The notes beneath the pieces were generated by a model. It was not told where the DNA came from, did no database searches, and was given only the letters and a program-made list of their open reading frames with translations. 64,000 bases of DNA from assembly GCF_029962835.1 (NCBI RefSeq), contig NC_080585.1, positions 57,585,443 to 57,649,442 on the forward strand, read 5' to 3'. The DNA is from Magnolia sinica. Taxonomy: Eukaryota; Streptophyta; Magnoliopsida; Magnoliales; Magnoliaceae. Positions 45,915-56,608 of the stretch are shown here, one piece after another. Numbering within the stretch: the first letter of the stretch is position 1; every line of letters begins with the position of its first letter. The position numbers and the translations under genes are program-made.

Positions 45915-46881
45915 TAAAAGACTTTAGCAACGAAAATTTTCGTAGCTAAAAGTATTGTAATTTATTTTTAGCAGCGAAAATCTTCGCTGCTAAAAAGGCC
46001 TCTAAAGTTTTTTAGCGACGAAAATTTTCGTTGCTAAAGGTGTAACGAATTTTTTGGCAGCGAAAACTTTCGCTGCTAAAGGTCATGTAAAGGTTCTTTA
46101 CCGACGAAAATTATCGTTGTTAGAAAGGAAGGAATTTTTAGCAACGAATATTTTCGCTGCTAAAAAGTCTTGTATAGTTTTTTTGCGACGAAAATATTCG
46201 TCGCTTAAAACTGAACTACTTTTAGCAGTGAAAATTTTCGCTGCTAAAAGTCATGTACAGTTTTTTTTGTGAGGAAAATAATCGTCGCTAAAAAGGAACG
46301 AATTTTTAGCAGTGAAACTTTTCGCTGCTAAAAGTCTTGTATAGTTTTTTTTACGACGAAACTATTCGTCGCTAAAAACTGAACTACTTTTAGCAGCGAA
46401 AATTTTCACTGCTAAAAGCCTTGTACAGTTGTTTTTGCCACGAAAATTATCGTCGCTACAAGTAATGAATTTTTTAGCAGTAAAAATTTTCGTTGCTAAA
46501 AGTCTGTATATGTTTTTGGTGACGAAAATATTCGTCGCTAAAAACTGAATAATACTTTTAGCAGCGAAAATTTTCACTGCTAAAAGTCTGGTACAGTTTT
46601 TGTGGCGACGAAACTTTTCGTTGCTAAAAGTAACGAATTTTTAGCAGCAAAAATTTTCGCTGCTAAAAGTCTTGTACAGTTTTTTTAGCGACGAAAATTT
46701 TCGTCGCTAAAAGTATTGCTTCGGCGACGATTTCATTTTTTCGCCGTTAAAATCCATGCACGTCGGTCTTTTAGCGACGAAGTTGGCGACGAAAATTTTC
46801 ATCGCTAAATGTATTTAGCTACGAAAATCTGACTTTTAGCGATGAAAATTTTCGTCGCTAAAAGGGGTATTTCATGTAGTG
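45915..46881. repeat. right subterminal palindrome field of the CACTA element
   Basis: About 20 short palindromes. From about 45968 to 46700 two classes alternate: GCAGCGAAAA facing TTTTCGCTGC, and GCGACGAAAA facing TTTTCGTCGC. Spacers repeat AAGTCTTGTACAGTTTTTT and AAAACTGAACTACTTT. The last 200 bp before the terminus have only the GCGACGAAAA class, as do the first 100 bp of the left end. The GCTACGAAAA class of the left field is nearly absent here. Confidence 0.9.
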
Positions 46882-47344
46882 ACTTCTACATTGGGAGCCG
46901 GTTCAAATAGCTATTTAAAATTTTTGAACCTCAAGGTAATGTATATGATATATCAATTCCGTCCATATGTTTTATCACAATATTTTAAGGCATAAGCCAA
47001 AAAATAAGGATGATCCAACACTCAAGTGGTCCACACCAAAAGAAATAATAGCCTCACAAAGTTTTTAACAGTAAGTATTCGATTGCTGTTTTCGTATGGT
47101 GTGGTCCACTTGAGTTTCGGATATACCTCATTTTTTTGCTTATGCTATAAATTCGAAAGGCATAATGGATGAACGGTGTGGATAAGCGAAATGCATCACA
47201 GTGAGACCCATATATATTTTGTAATGTTTTTGATTTCCATGTCAAAAAGTAAGTAGTCAAATCAGGTGCCTTATAAATACATAGGGAGATAATTATTACT
47301 CTTTTGCCTGGTATTTACCAGTGCACTGGAAAATCGAACAGGCC

Positions 47345-47938
47345 GTATGCGTGTTTGATTTTCTAAACATTTGGTAAATACATCGCAAGAGTAATAATTA
47401 TTTCACTGGGTTGTTATAGATGTTTGATTTGACATTTACTTTTTTGAGCTCTAAATGTGGGTTGTTATAGGTGTTTGATTTGACATTTACTTTTTTGAGC
47501 TCTAAATGTGAGAAACTGTGAAATATATGTGGGAGCCCACTAGGATGTCTGTGTCTTATCCACACCGTCCATCTGTTATACTAGCTGAATTTAGGGCTTG
47601 ACCAAAAAAATGAGGCTGATACAAAGCTCAAGTGTGCCACACCACAAGATTTAGGAAATCGAACATCTATCGTTAAAAATGTAGCAGTGCCATTGTTTCC
47701 TTTAGTGTGGGCCACCTTAGTGTTGGATTAGGCTCATTTTTTGGCTCATGCTTTAAAATATTACACTAAAATTGATGGACGGGATGGATACATCACACAC
47801 ACACACATATATATATATATATTATGGTGGGGCCCAAATATTTAAACAAATATTTATTTTCAAGACAGACTGCAAGTGCATTTTCAAACCGGTGAAGTAG
47901 TTATAATTACTATTTCATCCGGAAAATCAAACAAGCCC
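47345..47938. mobile_element. second Tourist-like MITE copy, adjacent to the first
   Basis: Begins GTATGCGTGTTTGATTTTC and ends GGAAAATCAAACAAGCCC followed by TAA (47939-47941). Inside, AGTAATAATTATTTCAC faces GTTATAATTACTATTTCATC. A 62-bp direct duplication, GGGTTGTTATAGGTGTTTG and following, lies at about 47409-47520. The TAA on the right pairs with the TAA before 20394. So either the two copies inserted one beside the other or they are one composite. The centre shares the GTGTGG..CACCTTAG-type core with the other foldback copies. Confidence 0.55.
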
Positions 47939-47941
47939 TAA

Positions 47942-48113
47942 GGAAGCGTGATGGATCTTAGGCAAGCACTCGGTAATTACTTCGGAATCTGTGCTTATAC
48001 CACTGTTGGCTCAAAGATTATACGTATCATCGACCATGTTTTTCAGTGCCAGAGTATCAAGCATACTCTGCCAATGTATCAAATAGCTTTCCTCTTGGCT
48101 ATACAGCCTACAG
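47942..48113. other. unassigned DNA between MITEs
   Basis: A short plus-strand open frame (47948-48139) covers it. I recognise no domain. Confidence 0.4.
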
Positions 48114-48650
48114 ACGTGGATTGGCTACTAACAGGTTGAGTAGCCAAACTCGCTAGTGAAGTGCCCTCATCAAGTTTTGTGGGTCCCACCATAATGTATG
48201 TGTTGTATCCACACCTTCCATCCAGTTGGAGATATCATTTTAGAGCATGATCCAAAGAATGAGGCAGATCCAAAGCTATAGTGGACCCCACCAATGAAAA
48301 TAGTGGAGAGAGTGACACCCACCATTGAAACCTTCCTAAGGTCCACCGTGATGTTTATTTGAGATCCAACTTATTCATAACTCGGGTAAAAACAAATATC
48401 AGCTTGATCAAAAACCTTTGTGGCCCTTAGAAGTTTTTAATGGTAGGCATCAGTCTCTCCACTGTTTTCTTTGGTGGGGTCCACTCGATCTTTGGATCTG
48501 ACTTATTCTTTGTATCATGCCCTAAAATGGTCTCTCCAAATGAATGGACGGTGTAGATACAAAACATACATCATGGTGGGATCCACGGAACTTGGTGACG
48601 TCACTTCAGTAGGAATCTTGCTGCTCAACCTGTCGGTAGCTAATCCGGGT
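48114..48650. mobile_element. palindromic foldback MITE
   Basis: The two halves are reverse complements with drift. GGATTGGCTACTAACAGGTT at the left end faces AACCTGTCGGTAGCTAATCC at the right. GTGGGTCCCACCATAATGTA faces TACATCATGGTGGGATCCAC. ATGAGGCAGATCCAAAGCTA faces a GATCTTTGGATCTGACTTAT segment. Arms are about 230 bp and the loop about 70 bp. No coding capacity. A clean target duplication was not found. Confidence 0.8.
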
Positions 48651-48662
48651 CCCATTTCCTAC

Positions 48663-49205
48663 TCTGTAAATTCTGTGGGCCCACTGTAATGTATGTGTCT
48701 TACCCATCTGGCTTTTCCTGCTCATTTTCAAAAATAATCCCAAAATTAAACCATATCTAAAGCTCAAGTGAACAACACCATAGGAAAAGGTGGGAATTGA
48801 ACAATCGCAGTTGAAAGCTTCTTGTAGACCACAGAAGTTTTGATCAAGATGATATCAGTTTTTTCTCGTTGTTTATGTCTGTATGACCTTATAAATATGT
48901 TGGATGACAAATAAACATCACTTAAGCTCTAGGAAGGTTTCAATGGTGAACACATTCACGTGGTGTGGTCCACTTAAGCTTTTGGACATGCTTCAATTTT
49001 GGACTTATTATTCTATTTTTTTGTTAGCTTGTTAGTACACCCTACTGTCAGTATACACTTCACTGTTAGCCACCCCCACCGGGGATCGATACCAAGACCT
49101 CAGTGTTGACACTAGGTATATTTCACTCAGCCTACCACTTCAGCTATGAATCAGGGTGTCTACAATATTAGACTTATGCCATAAAATGAACTTGAAAAAC
49201 AGATG
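48663..49205. mobile_element. second, diverged foldback MITE copy interrupted by a SINE
   Basis: Starts TGTGGGCCCACTGTAATGTA and has the internal words ATGATATCAGTTTTTTC and TTGGATGACAAATAAACAT. The inverted half runs from GTGGTGTGGTCCACTTAAGC to AACAGATGGAATTAGAG, where it decays. A 159-bp SINE plus a 10-bp target duplication interrupts the right half. Confidence 0.65.
49009..49167 (-). mobile_element. tRNA-derived SINE
   Basis: The minus strand reads CATAGCTGAAGTGGTAGGCT near its 5' end, an A-box-like element, and TGGTATCGATCCCCGG about 45 bases later, a B-box-like element of a tRNA-type RNA polymerase III promoter. It ends in an A-rich tail (AACAAAAAAATAGAATA). It is flanked by TTGGACTTAT (48999-49008) and TTAGACTTAT (49168-49177), a 10-bp target duplication with one mismatch. 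Removing it restores the foldback MITE sequence. Confidence 0.8.
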
Positions 49206-51484
49206 GAATTAGAGTATACTCAGTGCACTATAGCGTACTAAGTACCAATCCGCATCTATGCCAGGTCTAGTGGTCCACACTCTTGGTGCCAATATGATAA
49301 GTGTGCGAGAATATGCTTTCCCGCCGGTGGCCCACCGGATGGAAAGCCCAGATCTTACACTTTGCGTTTGAGGATGATCAGGCTTCTGTACAATTGCGTA
49401 TGATGATCTGAACCATCCAGCGGCCAAAAGTTTCCTTGATCAGATTGTGCTAACCATGTAAACAAATGAACTTATATTTTTCCCTGAATGTAAGTGATTG
49501 CTGATTGTTCTTTCAATGGTCATTATACGCCACCATTATAGGGTTAGGATCGTCCAAACAGTGTGACTTAGTTCTTTGACCCATTCACTGTTGGACCTAA
49601 TCAATAAGCGGTTCTGATCTTGTCAATGAATACAAGATGTCAAGCACTAATATCATACCAGTGTATACAAAAAGTCAAGAGATTGGTGAGTTAATCGGCA
49701 CAGCTTCGGAAGTGGAGTGTAAGGTTTGGTAAGCCAACCATAGGTCTGATGGAGTCGCTGACATTGCACGTGGACCGTCGGTGTATTATTATTATTATGT
49801 TTTTTCTTAAGCTTATATTTGTACGAAACAAGCTGGTTTGGATCGTCTTGTCAAGGAGAGTTTTGGGGTGTACACCTGGACCTATATTGCCTAAGCTGCC
49901 GCCCCCAACCACCATGTGGAGCCTACTGAAATGTGGCCAGCTGTTGAGAGATTGGTAAGAGAGGCTTGTTAGAATATACACGCATCTTCTCTTGAGTAAA
50001 CGGGCCCTCAATGTGTAAGGTGCATTGTTGAAGACACATGGGACGACGAGATACTCAAGTAGATGGGACCTCCATGCGCAGGGCATGACGAGGATGATGA
50101 GACCCTCGAGTAAATGGGTCCTCCATGCTCAGGATGCGTTATTGAAGATACATAGGACGATGAGAGGGAACAGAAGTATATACACTTGTGGAGATGCTAG
50201 AGGCAGCGGTGTGTCTTTTGGGACCAGTTGATTGTGGTCTAGAACTGGCTAAAACACTAGTTGGGAGAAAACCTAACAAACCCTAGCCATAGAGGCAGCC
50301 GCAGCCCAAAGGTGGACCTTCAAAGGGGTGATAATAGAGGTTACGACCTTAGCCTGCATAGTTGTTTTGGTGAGGAGGGCTGAGCCATTGCAAGAGTGTT
50401 AGCCCAGAAGGGGGCCTTGGCCGCTGAGCCAACTTTTGCTGTTGAGGCAGCATTGTTCCTAGTGGCTGCCTTGTTCGTTGCATGGGCTTTTGTCTCGAGT
50501 AGATACTTTGGCCACTGCGGTGGCCTTAACTTGATTAGGAGTGAGGGTGAATGGCATAGGAGGTTAACAGGGTATGGCCACCACAAAACCTCCTTAGAAG
50601 AGGAAAAGAGAAAATGGTTAGGAGTGAAGGAGGGCTATTTCTTAACTGAGTGTTGAAGGTATGATTCCTATCAAACATATCAACAACAACAGCACCCCCG
50701 GAAGGGGTGATTAGATCATATTCCTAAGAAAATAAGATAATTTCCTTTAATTTTGACCCTAAAAATGAAGAATGTCTAGCGGGGGGGGGGGGGGGGGGGG
50801 TGTAGCAAGTTTGGCACCCGAATGTAGTGCCAAGGTAGCCATTCAAAAATAGATACGTTTTGTGTGTTAGGTGCATAACTTGTATATCTTTGCATATGGG
50901 GAGAAAATGACAAATAACAGATTCTAGGGCTCGACCTGTCCTCAACTATCATGCCAGCACTTGGGTATGCTTGACTCTGATTCTGTACCTATAGACATGG
51001 CTCATATATTAAGCATTCACAAACCACAATTCCATGAACCATCACACAATATCAATCCACACTTTCATAAAATAAACCAATTAACCAATTACTTATATAA
51101 AATAAAATATCCAAATCATCATCACCATAATCTAAAGTCTTAATCACTCTTTCAATGTAAATTATATTACAATGTCTTTACAAGTTTGGAAACACATTCA
51201 ATCCAATTACTGTAAATTCAATACAACGCTTAAAAACTAAAGGCTAAATAACCAAAGATTTCAATGCAATTTCATGTAAAATAAAACAAATGAATCGATG
51301 CAACCTTCAAATGCAAAATAAAACTCTTATGTAAACCTAGTATTTAAGGATTTCATGAACAAGCTCTAAAAATAAAACCATATGGCATGCATCAGGAATG
51401 CGATTATAATGCATGAAATATCCACAAGGGTCATTACAGTTTAAATTTTGAGCACTAAGGCCGTTTCACACTAGTTAGCCAACA
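49206..51484. other. no gene identified; mixed low-complexity DNA
   Basis: Contents seen: a diverged direct repeat of about 100 bp at 50005-50165 (TGGGACCTCCATGCGCAGG / TGGGTCCTCCATGCTCAGG and GAAGACACATGGGACGA / GAAGATACATAGGACGA); a 20-base G run at 50781-50800; and an Ala-rich open frame at 50396-50656 with no recognised domain. 50945-51480 is AT-rich. Nothing points to a host gene. Confidence 0.4.
50781..50800. repeat. 20-base G homopolymer
   Basis: An uninterrupted run of 20 G between CTAGC and TGTAGC. Confidence 0.95.
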
Positions 51485-52203
51485 TGACGCAAGGATGAAC
51501 ATGATGAGGTCGAGCACCGTCTTCCTCAAGGATAACTACTCCGAATCCACGAAGCTTCTCTGGACTCCTCACAGAAACTTCTCGAATCCCGAGGACAAAA
51601 AAAAAAAAGCAAGAAAAAATATAAATAAATTCTATAAAATTCATAATTTGATTGATGAATGAAATAAACGAGTTCACAACCCTTTAAATAGGGATTCTAA
51701 GCAATGGCAGAAATTTCAAAATCAAACTACAACTAAAACACCTAGAATTTTGTAACTTACTATAAAAAGTAAACTTACTATTTATAGACGGTCGTGGTGT
51801 CTACTAGTGCACAAGGTTTTCGGCCAAAAATAGTAAGTGTCCTATTTGGCTTCACCACGCTGTTCTCCTAATTATTCTAAGCACTTTTCACGTTTGACAC
51901 AATTCCGAAAGGCCAACACATAAAGAGTTATAATACTATTTATAGTAAAAACAGAATTAAAACAGGAATGACCGCCGATCTAATGGTATTTCACAAATTC
52001 GTCGTGAGCAACCCGGCGTAGCGGGGTTGGGTGGCTAAAGTAACTCGTCCTACCTTAACATCATATATGGTACGTTGAATAACTCATTTCGGATTGCGAG
52101 ATACACCCGATCTAAGGTTTAATAGTCCGGATCACTTCTGTCGTCAACCGGACCATTTCTGATCCAATTTGGCCATGAAACCATCCATGACCCCTCTACA
52201 TCA
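51485..52203 (-). repeat. 3' LTR of gypsy element 2
   Basis: 719 bp, plus-strand start TGACGCAAGGATGAAC and end CCCCTCTACATCA. It pairs along its length with 56609-57330 with many scattered differences. The neighbouring minus-strand tract TTTGAAGTGGAGGAGAC (52204-52220) is the polypurine tract. Confidence 0.9.
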
Positions 52204-52235
52204 GTCTCCTCCACTTCAAAAGAACTCGTCCTGCT

Positions 52236-53010
52236 TTAGTAATGATACTCGGTCAGGTCCACGACGTTGAAAGTCCGTGAGATCGATATGTCATTTGGAA
52301 GATCAACAATGTAAGCGCTGTCATTGATCTTTCGGATGATTAGTACTGGTCCAATTTTCTTACTCTTCAACTTTTTGTATGTCCCGGTAGAAAATCTCTC
52401 TTTACGTAGATTGACCATAATGTGGTCGCCCATCTCGAACACTTTTCATCCCTATGCTTGTTCACTAGCTCCCTGTACTTCTCGTTCGAGGCATGTAGCT
52501 TGGTCCGCACCTCCACATGAATGCCTATGATCTTGTCTACCATATGTTCTACTGCAATGCTCATGCCTGTGAGTTTGGGCGGAGGGACCAAGTCAAATGT
52601 GTGGCGAGGCATTTGTCCATAAATAATCTGGAACGGAGACTTCCCTGTCGAGCGGTTCACTATGTTGTTGAATGCAAACTCTGTTTGAAACAAGGTCAAA
52701 TCTCACTGCTTTAGTTTTTCACATGAAATACATTGAAAGAGGTTTCCCAATGTGTTATTCACAATTCAATCTGCCCATCAATCTGTGGGTGGTAAGCACT
52801 ACTGAACTGAATTCGTGTATCGAATTGAGTCAACAAAATTCGACAAAAGTGTCTAATGAACTTCATGTCACGGTCAAAAGTAATGGTCTTGGGGACCCCA
52901 TGTAGCTGTACGACCTCTCTAAAGAATAGATTCACCATGTGTGTTGCATCGAGGGTCTTCTTGCATGGGATAAAGTGCTCCATTTTGGAGAAATTACCTA
53001 CCACCAGAAA
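52236..53010 (-). pseudogene. integrase of gypsy element 2
   Basis: Pieces from right to left: 52759-53004 with [36 protein letters not shown] and [14 protein letters not shown]; 52367-52699 with FQTEFAFNNIVNRSTGKSPF; and 52236-52442 with [20 protein letters not shown] and [20 protein letters not shown], the C-terminal fold, ending TEYHY. In the catalytic core the first aspartate of the DDE triad, expected as D in VDRFSKM, is glycine here. The second (FDRD) and the glutamate (GQIE) are present. Confidence 0.85.
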
Positions 53011-53441
53011 TACTTAATCCATGCCGCGTTGTATTCATGTGAGACCAAGCACAAAGTCTATAGATAAATCCTCCCAAGGGCCATTAGGCACGAGTAATAG
53101 GGTTTAGAGGCCTGTATTTTGAGATTGTCCCTTGGAGGTATGACAAACATGACAACGTTGTATTGCTTTTCCCACATCACGTACTAATTGCGGCTAATAA
53201 TGCAGCTCCTCCATAAGAGTTCGCATCTTTTCTTACCCAAGGTTTCCACCAAGGCCACCTCCATGTAGCTCCTGAATAAAATGCTCCCTCGGAGAACTTT
53301 GGGAGATGCATAATTAATTCTCTTTGAAGATGAAACCGTCGTGTATAGGTAGGTCATTGGAATGACCTTCTTGACACTTCATCGAAGAATATTTAAAGTC
53401 CTCGTCCTCGGTATATAACTCCTTGAGACAGTTGAAGCCAA

Positions 53442-53860
53442 TCACATCATTATTATTGTAACAAGTAGTGATGCATGACGGCTAAGTGCATCAACCACCT
53501 TATTCTGTTGCCCTGACCTGTGCTTCAAAATGAACATAAATTCTTGCAAAAACACAACCCATCTAGTATGCACACGATTCATGTTAGTCTGACTATTAAT
53601 AAATTTTATTGCTTGATGGTCAATGTACAAAACAAACTTTCTTTGAATAAGATAATGCCGCTAATGTCTCAGTGCCTAAACAACTATGTACAACTCAAGC
53701 TCATATGTCGACCACTATTTTTGGACTTCGCTGAGCTTCTCACTATAGAAGGCTACCAGCCTGCCTTTCTATGATAATACTCCTCCAATTCTGACATATG
53801 AAGTGTCACACTCAACCTCGAACAACTTGTCGAAATTAGGAAGAACTAAGATAGGTGTTG
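53442..53860 (-). pseudogene. RNase H of gypsy element 2
   Basis: 53442-53630 reads YIDHQAIKFINSQTNMNRVH, TRWVVFLQEFMFILKHRSG and QQNKVVDALSRHASLL, the end of the RT-linked RNase H with its last catalytic aspartate (DALSR). Upstream on the same strand are broken pieces of the N-terminal half. 53011-53441 between it and integrase holds the decayed integrase N-terminal linker. Confidence 0.85.
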
Positions 53861-54099
53861 TGGACAACCAATGCTTGATCTCATGAAAGTTCTTGTCAGC
53901 CTCATCGGTCCACTGAAACGATCCATTTTTCATGCAATTTGTAATAGGTGCAACTATCGCGCTAAAATTTTTAACGAATCAAGATTGGTCATTCCCCAAT
54001 GGCTCGCACCTTTTTATCGTTCACACGGATGCCCATGGATGTTACAACAAATCCTAAGAACAACAGACTGTCCATTAAAACTCTACACTTCTTCAAGTT

Positions 54100-54660
54100 G
54101 AGGTACAACTTGTTAACTTGTAGGACTTACAACACCTGCCTGAGATGTTCCCTGTGCTCTGTCTCTTCCTTGCTATATATCAGGATGTCATCAAAATATA
54201 CTACTACAAATCGGCTAGTGAACGGTTTAACACTTGATTCATCAAACGTATAAAAGTGCTTAGTGGGTTCGATAGATAGAAGGGCATGGTCAATCACTCA
54301 TATAATCCTTCCTTAGTCTTGAATGTCATTTTTTACTCATCACTGGGTCGGATATGAATCTGATAGTACACACTTCTCTGGTCTAGTTTAGAGAACACCT
54401 TAGCCCTTTCTAACATATCGAGAATGTCGTCCAACTGCGGTATTGGGAATCGATATTTGATGGTGATTTCGTTGATTGTCCAGATGTTGACACACATGCG
54501 CCAGCTCCCATATTTTTTTTGTGTTAACAATGTTGGCACGACACATGGGCTCATGCTCTCTATCAAAAGATCCTTACGAATCAATTCCTCCACCTACCCC
54601 TGAAGTATCTCAAACTCCTTCGGACTCATCCGATAATGGGGACGGTTGGGCGGGCTAGCC
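54100..54660 (-). pseudogene. reverse transcriptase of gypsy element 2
   Basis: 54333-54593 has [40 protein letters not shown] and [20 protein letters not shown]. Near 54190-54210 the minus strand reads [11 protein letters not shown], an intact FDD catalytic box. In CVNIWTIN the usual aspartate of CVD is asparagine. Stops and a frame change lie between the two blocks. Confidence 0.85.
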
Positions 54661-55030
54661 TAGTGACAAGGTCTGTGTGATGTTGGATGTGCCTCATAGG
54701 GGACTAATTCATCGGGTAAATCTTCAGGCCAGACTTCTTTGAATTTGTTTAGTAATAGCCTTAAACATGGAGGAATGTTTGAGGGCTTCGATTCATCGCC
54801 CTTCACCAATATAACGTATATCTCGCCGATTTCCTTGGATTCCTCCATGAAATCTCAAATTGTCAGGGAACTCATCTCTACTTTAGAAGCTTCAGGGTAG
54901 TTCTCTGGTGCCATATGGACAAGGATTATCTTTTGACCATCCTTAACGAAGACGTAAACATTGTCTCATCCTCAATGAGTCGCATCACGGTCCAACTGCC
55001 ATGGTCGACCGAGTGATATATGACATACTT

Positions 55031-55505
55031 TCATGTTGAACACATCACAAAATATTTGATCTTTTCAGTTACCTTGGTCTCATTCACCTTTTTTATCCAG
55101 CCAATTAAGTACGGGGAAAGACGTTTTGTCGTTGGTAGCTGCAACTTGTCCACCATCACTCTCGAGACGATGTTCTCACTACTGCCATTGTCTATCATTA
55201 CATCATAGACTTTGTCATTGACGGTGCACAGCATACGAAATATATTGTGTCACTATGGATGTAATTCCTTTCATGGGGTGTACAGTAATCACCTCACAAC
55301 TAGAGATTCGCCACGATCCTCGCCCGTCCACTCATCATCATCTGCCCATTCCTTAGTAGCTTGTTCATATTTACCAAAGTTAGGGTCTTCTTCTGCGGCC
55401 TCACATTCATTGCCCCCTTCGTTTATGGTCAAGTATGTTGCAGGATGTTGAGGACACGTGTTTGATAAGTGGCCCGGTTGGCCATAGCGGTAACAATTGT
55501 TCGAC
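55031..55505 (-). pseudogene. protease and zinc knuckle of gypsy element 2
   Basis: 55031-55234 reads VNDKVYDVMIDNGSSENIVS, the aspartic protease loop with its catalytic D. Around 55440-55500 the minus strand reads NNCYRYGQPGHLSNTC, a CCHC knuckle in which the second cysteine is tyrosine. The knuckle should therefore no longer bind zinc normally. Confidence 0.75.
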
Positions 55506-55615
55506 CTTGGCCGAATGTAAGGATTTAAAATCCTACTCGGGCCCGCTGTTATGGGTGCTACACGTTGAGGCCTAGATGAGTCACTCCCCGTATCATGGTT
55601 TGCGGTTGAAGGAGG

Positions 55616-56542
55616 TTAATGACGTTCTCCTACTGGTTCTTTCCTAGTACTAGCACTGGATCCTGTGTGGGACCCGTCCTGGGGGTCGAGATGAAGGATA
55701 AGGCTGAGTAGAAATCTTACAAGTTGTGTTTCTGCCCTACTTGCCAATTGAACTGCTTCATCCACGATCTCGACTGGGTGCATCTGAACTCGGTCTTGAA
55801 TCGTCGATTGTAACCCACCTATAAATTGTGTTAGCTTCTGTGATTCGATTTTTGATAAATCGTTTCGCATTGTCAACTGCTGGAATTTTTTGGTGTAGTC
55901 GGTGACGATTTGATTACCCTGTCAGTAGTTTTAGTATTGTTGGAACAATACCTACTCGTAATCACTAGGAAGGAATAGAGATCGAAGAAGGCATCTCATC
56001 CGTGGCCATGATGAGATGGTCGCCTTATTCTGTCAGGCTCATAAGAGTTGTAATTTCTTCCACCATGTAGAAGCACCAGATTTTAATTTAAATGCTACTA
56101 ATTTTACCTTTTTATACTCTAGCATGTCCATGTAATTGAAATATCTTTCTACTTCGGCTAACCAGTCAAGGAAATCTTTTATGCATAATAAACCGTTAAA
56201 ACTAGCAAGTTCGGCCTTACCTCGATAGTGTCTTTTAGCACGATGTATATGATGGCCTCCATGAATTGGTCGTCGGACAAAGTCTTCATTAAGGTGCTCG
56301 ACGCTAGAGCTCGAATCGCCTGGTGTAGCCTTACGATTTACCACTGGTAGTGTTCTACGAAAATTAGGATTATGTCGTATAGCAACCATAGGCGGTGGAG
56401 CATCACTTAGGGCTCGGGGTGGAAATAATGAATCCATAAGACAGTCAAGGGTTGCCTGCAGTCCTTGCATAGTTAATTGACTCTCTCGATCGAAGGTTTT
56501 CATTCTTTCTGAAAGATAATGAATCCCTGGATCACCATCCAA
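55616..56542 (-). pseudogene. gag of gypsy element 2
   Basis: 56039-56542 contains YRGKAELASFNGLLCIKDFL, DWLAEVERYFNYMDMLEYKK and VKLVAFKLKSGASTWWKKL, the retrotransposon gag domain. 55616-55876 continues with FIGGLQSTIQDRVQMHPVEI and a basic linker. The start codon at 56542 fits the position after the PBS and leader. Confidence 0.85.
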
Positions 56543-56608
56543 GGATTTTGGTTCATATCTATGTTGTTTGCTATCAGCCAGAGGGGAAACCTAACTCTCA
56601 TACCAATT

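Larger units (their letters stand above)
20482..46881 (+). mobile_element. CACTA (En/Spm) transposon, 26.4 kb
   Basis: The left end is CACTACAAGAAAGAGG and the right end is the inverse of CACTACATGAAATACC. Both run into a TTTTAGCGACGAAA subterminal field. The flanking ACT (20479-20481 and 46882-46884) is a perfect 3-bp target duplication, the CACTA standard. The interior holds plus-strand pseudogenes for a tnpD-type transposase and a transposase_24 protein, two opposed telomere-like arrays, and an island with an eIF2-alpha-like fragment. The ends still look intact and could in principle be acted on by proteins supplied from elsewhere. The element's own genes are broken. Confidence 0.93.
20394..47344. 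mobile_element. Tourist-like MITE split by the CACTA transposon
   Basis: The left part (20394-20481) begins GGGCGTGTTTGATTTCC after a TAA and contains GGTAATTATTACTATTTCAT. The right part (46882-47344) ends with GGTATTTACCAG...GGAAAATCGAACAGGCC, the inverted counterpart. Without the CACTA the element would be about 550 bp. Its middle (46985-47230) is palindromic, with AGTGGTCCACAC facing GTGTGGTCCACTTGAG. Terminal GGG..GTTTGATTT repeats with TAA duplications fit PIF/Harbinger-type MITEs. It abuts a second copy at 47345. Confidence 0.6.

Noticed and set aside
49691..50086. 131-codon minus-strand ORF as a host gene
   Set aside because: It overlaps a diverged tandem repeat and shows no domain.
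50396..50656. Alanine-rich plus-strand ORF as a membrane protein gene
   Set aside because: No homology recognised, no promoter or intron context, and low-complexity composition; not supported.
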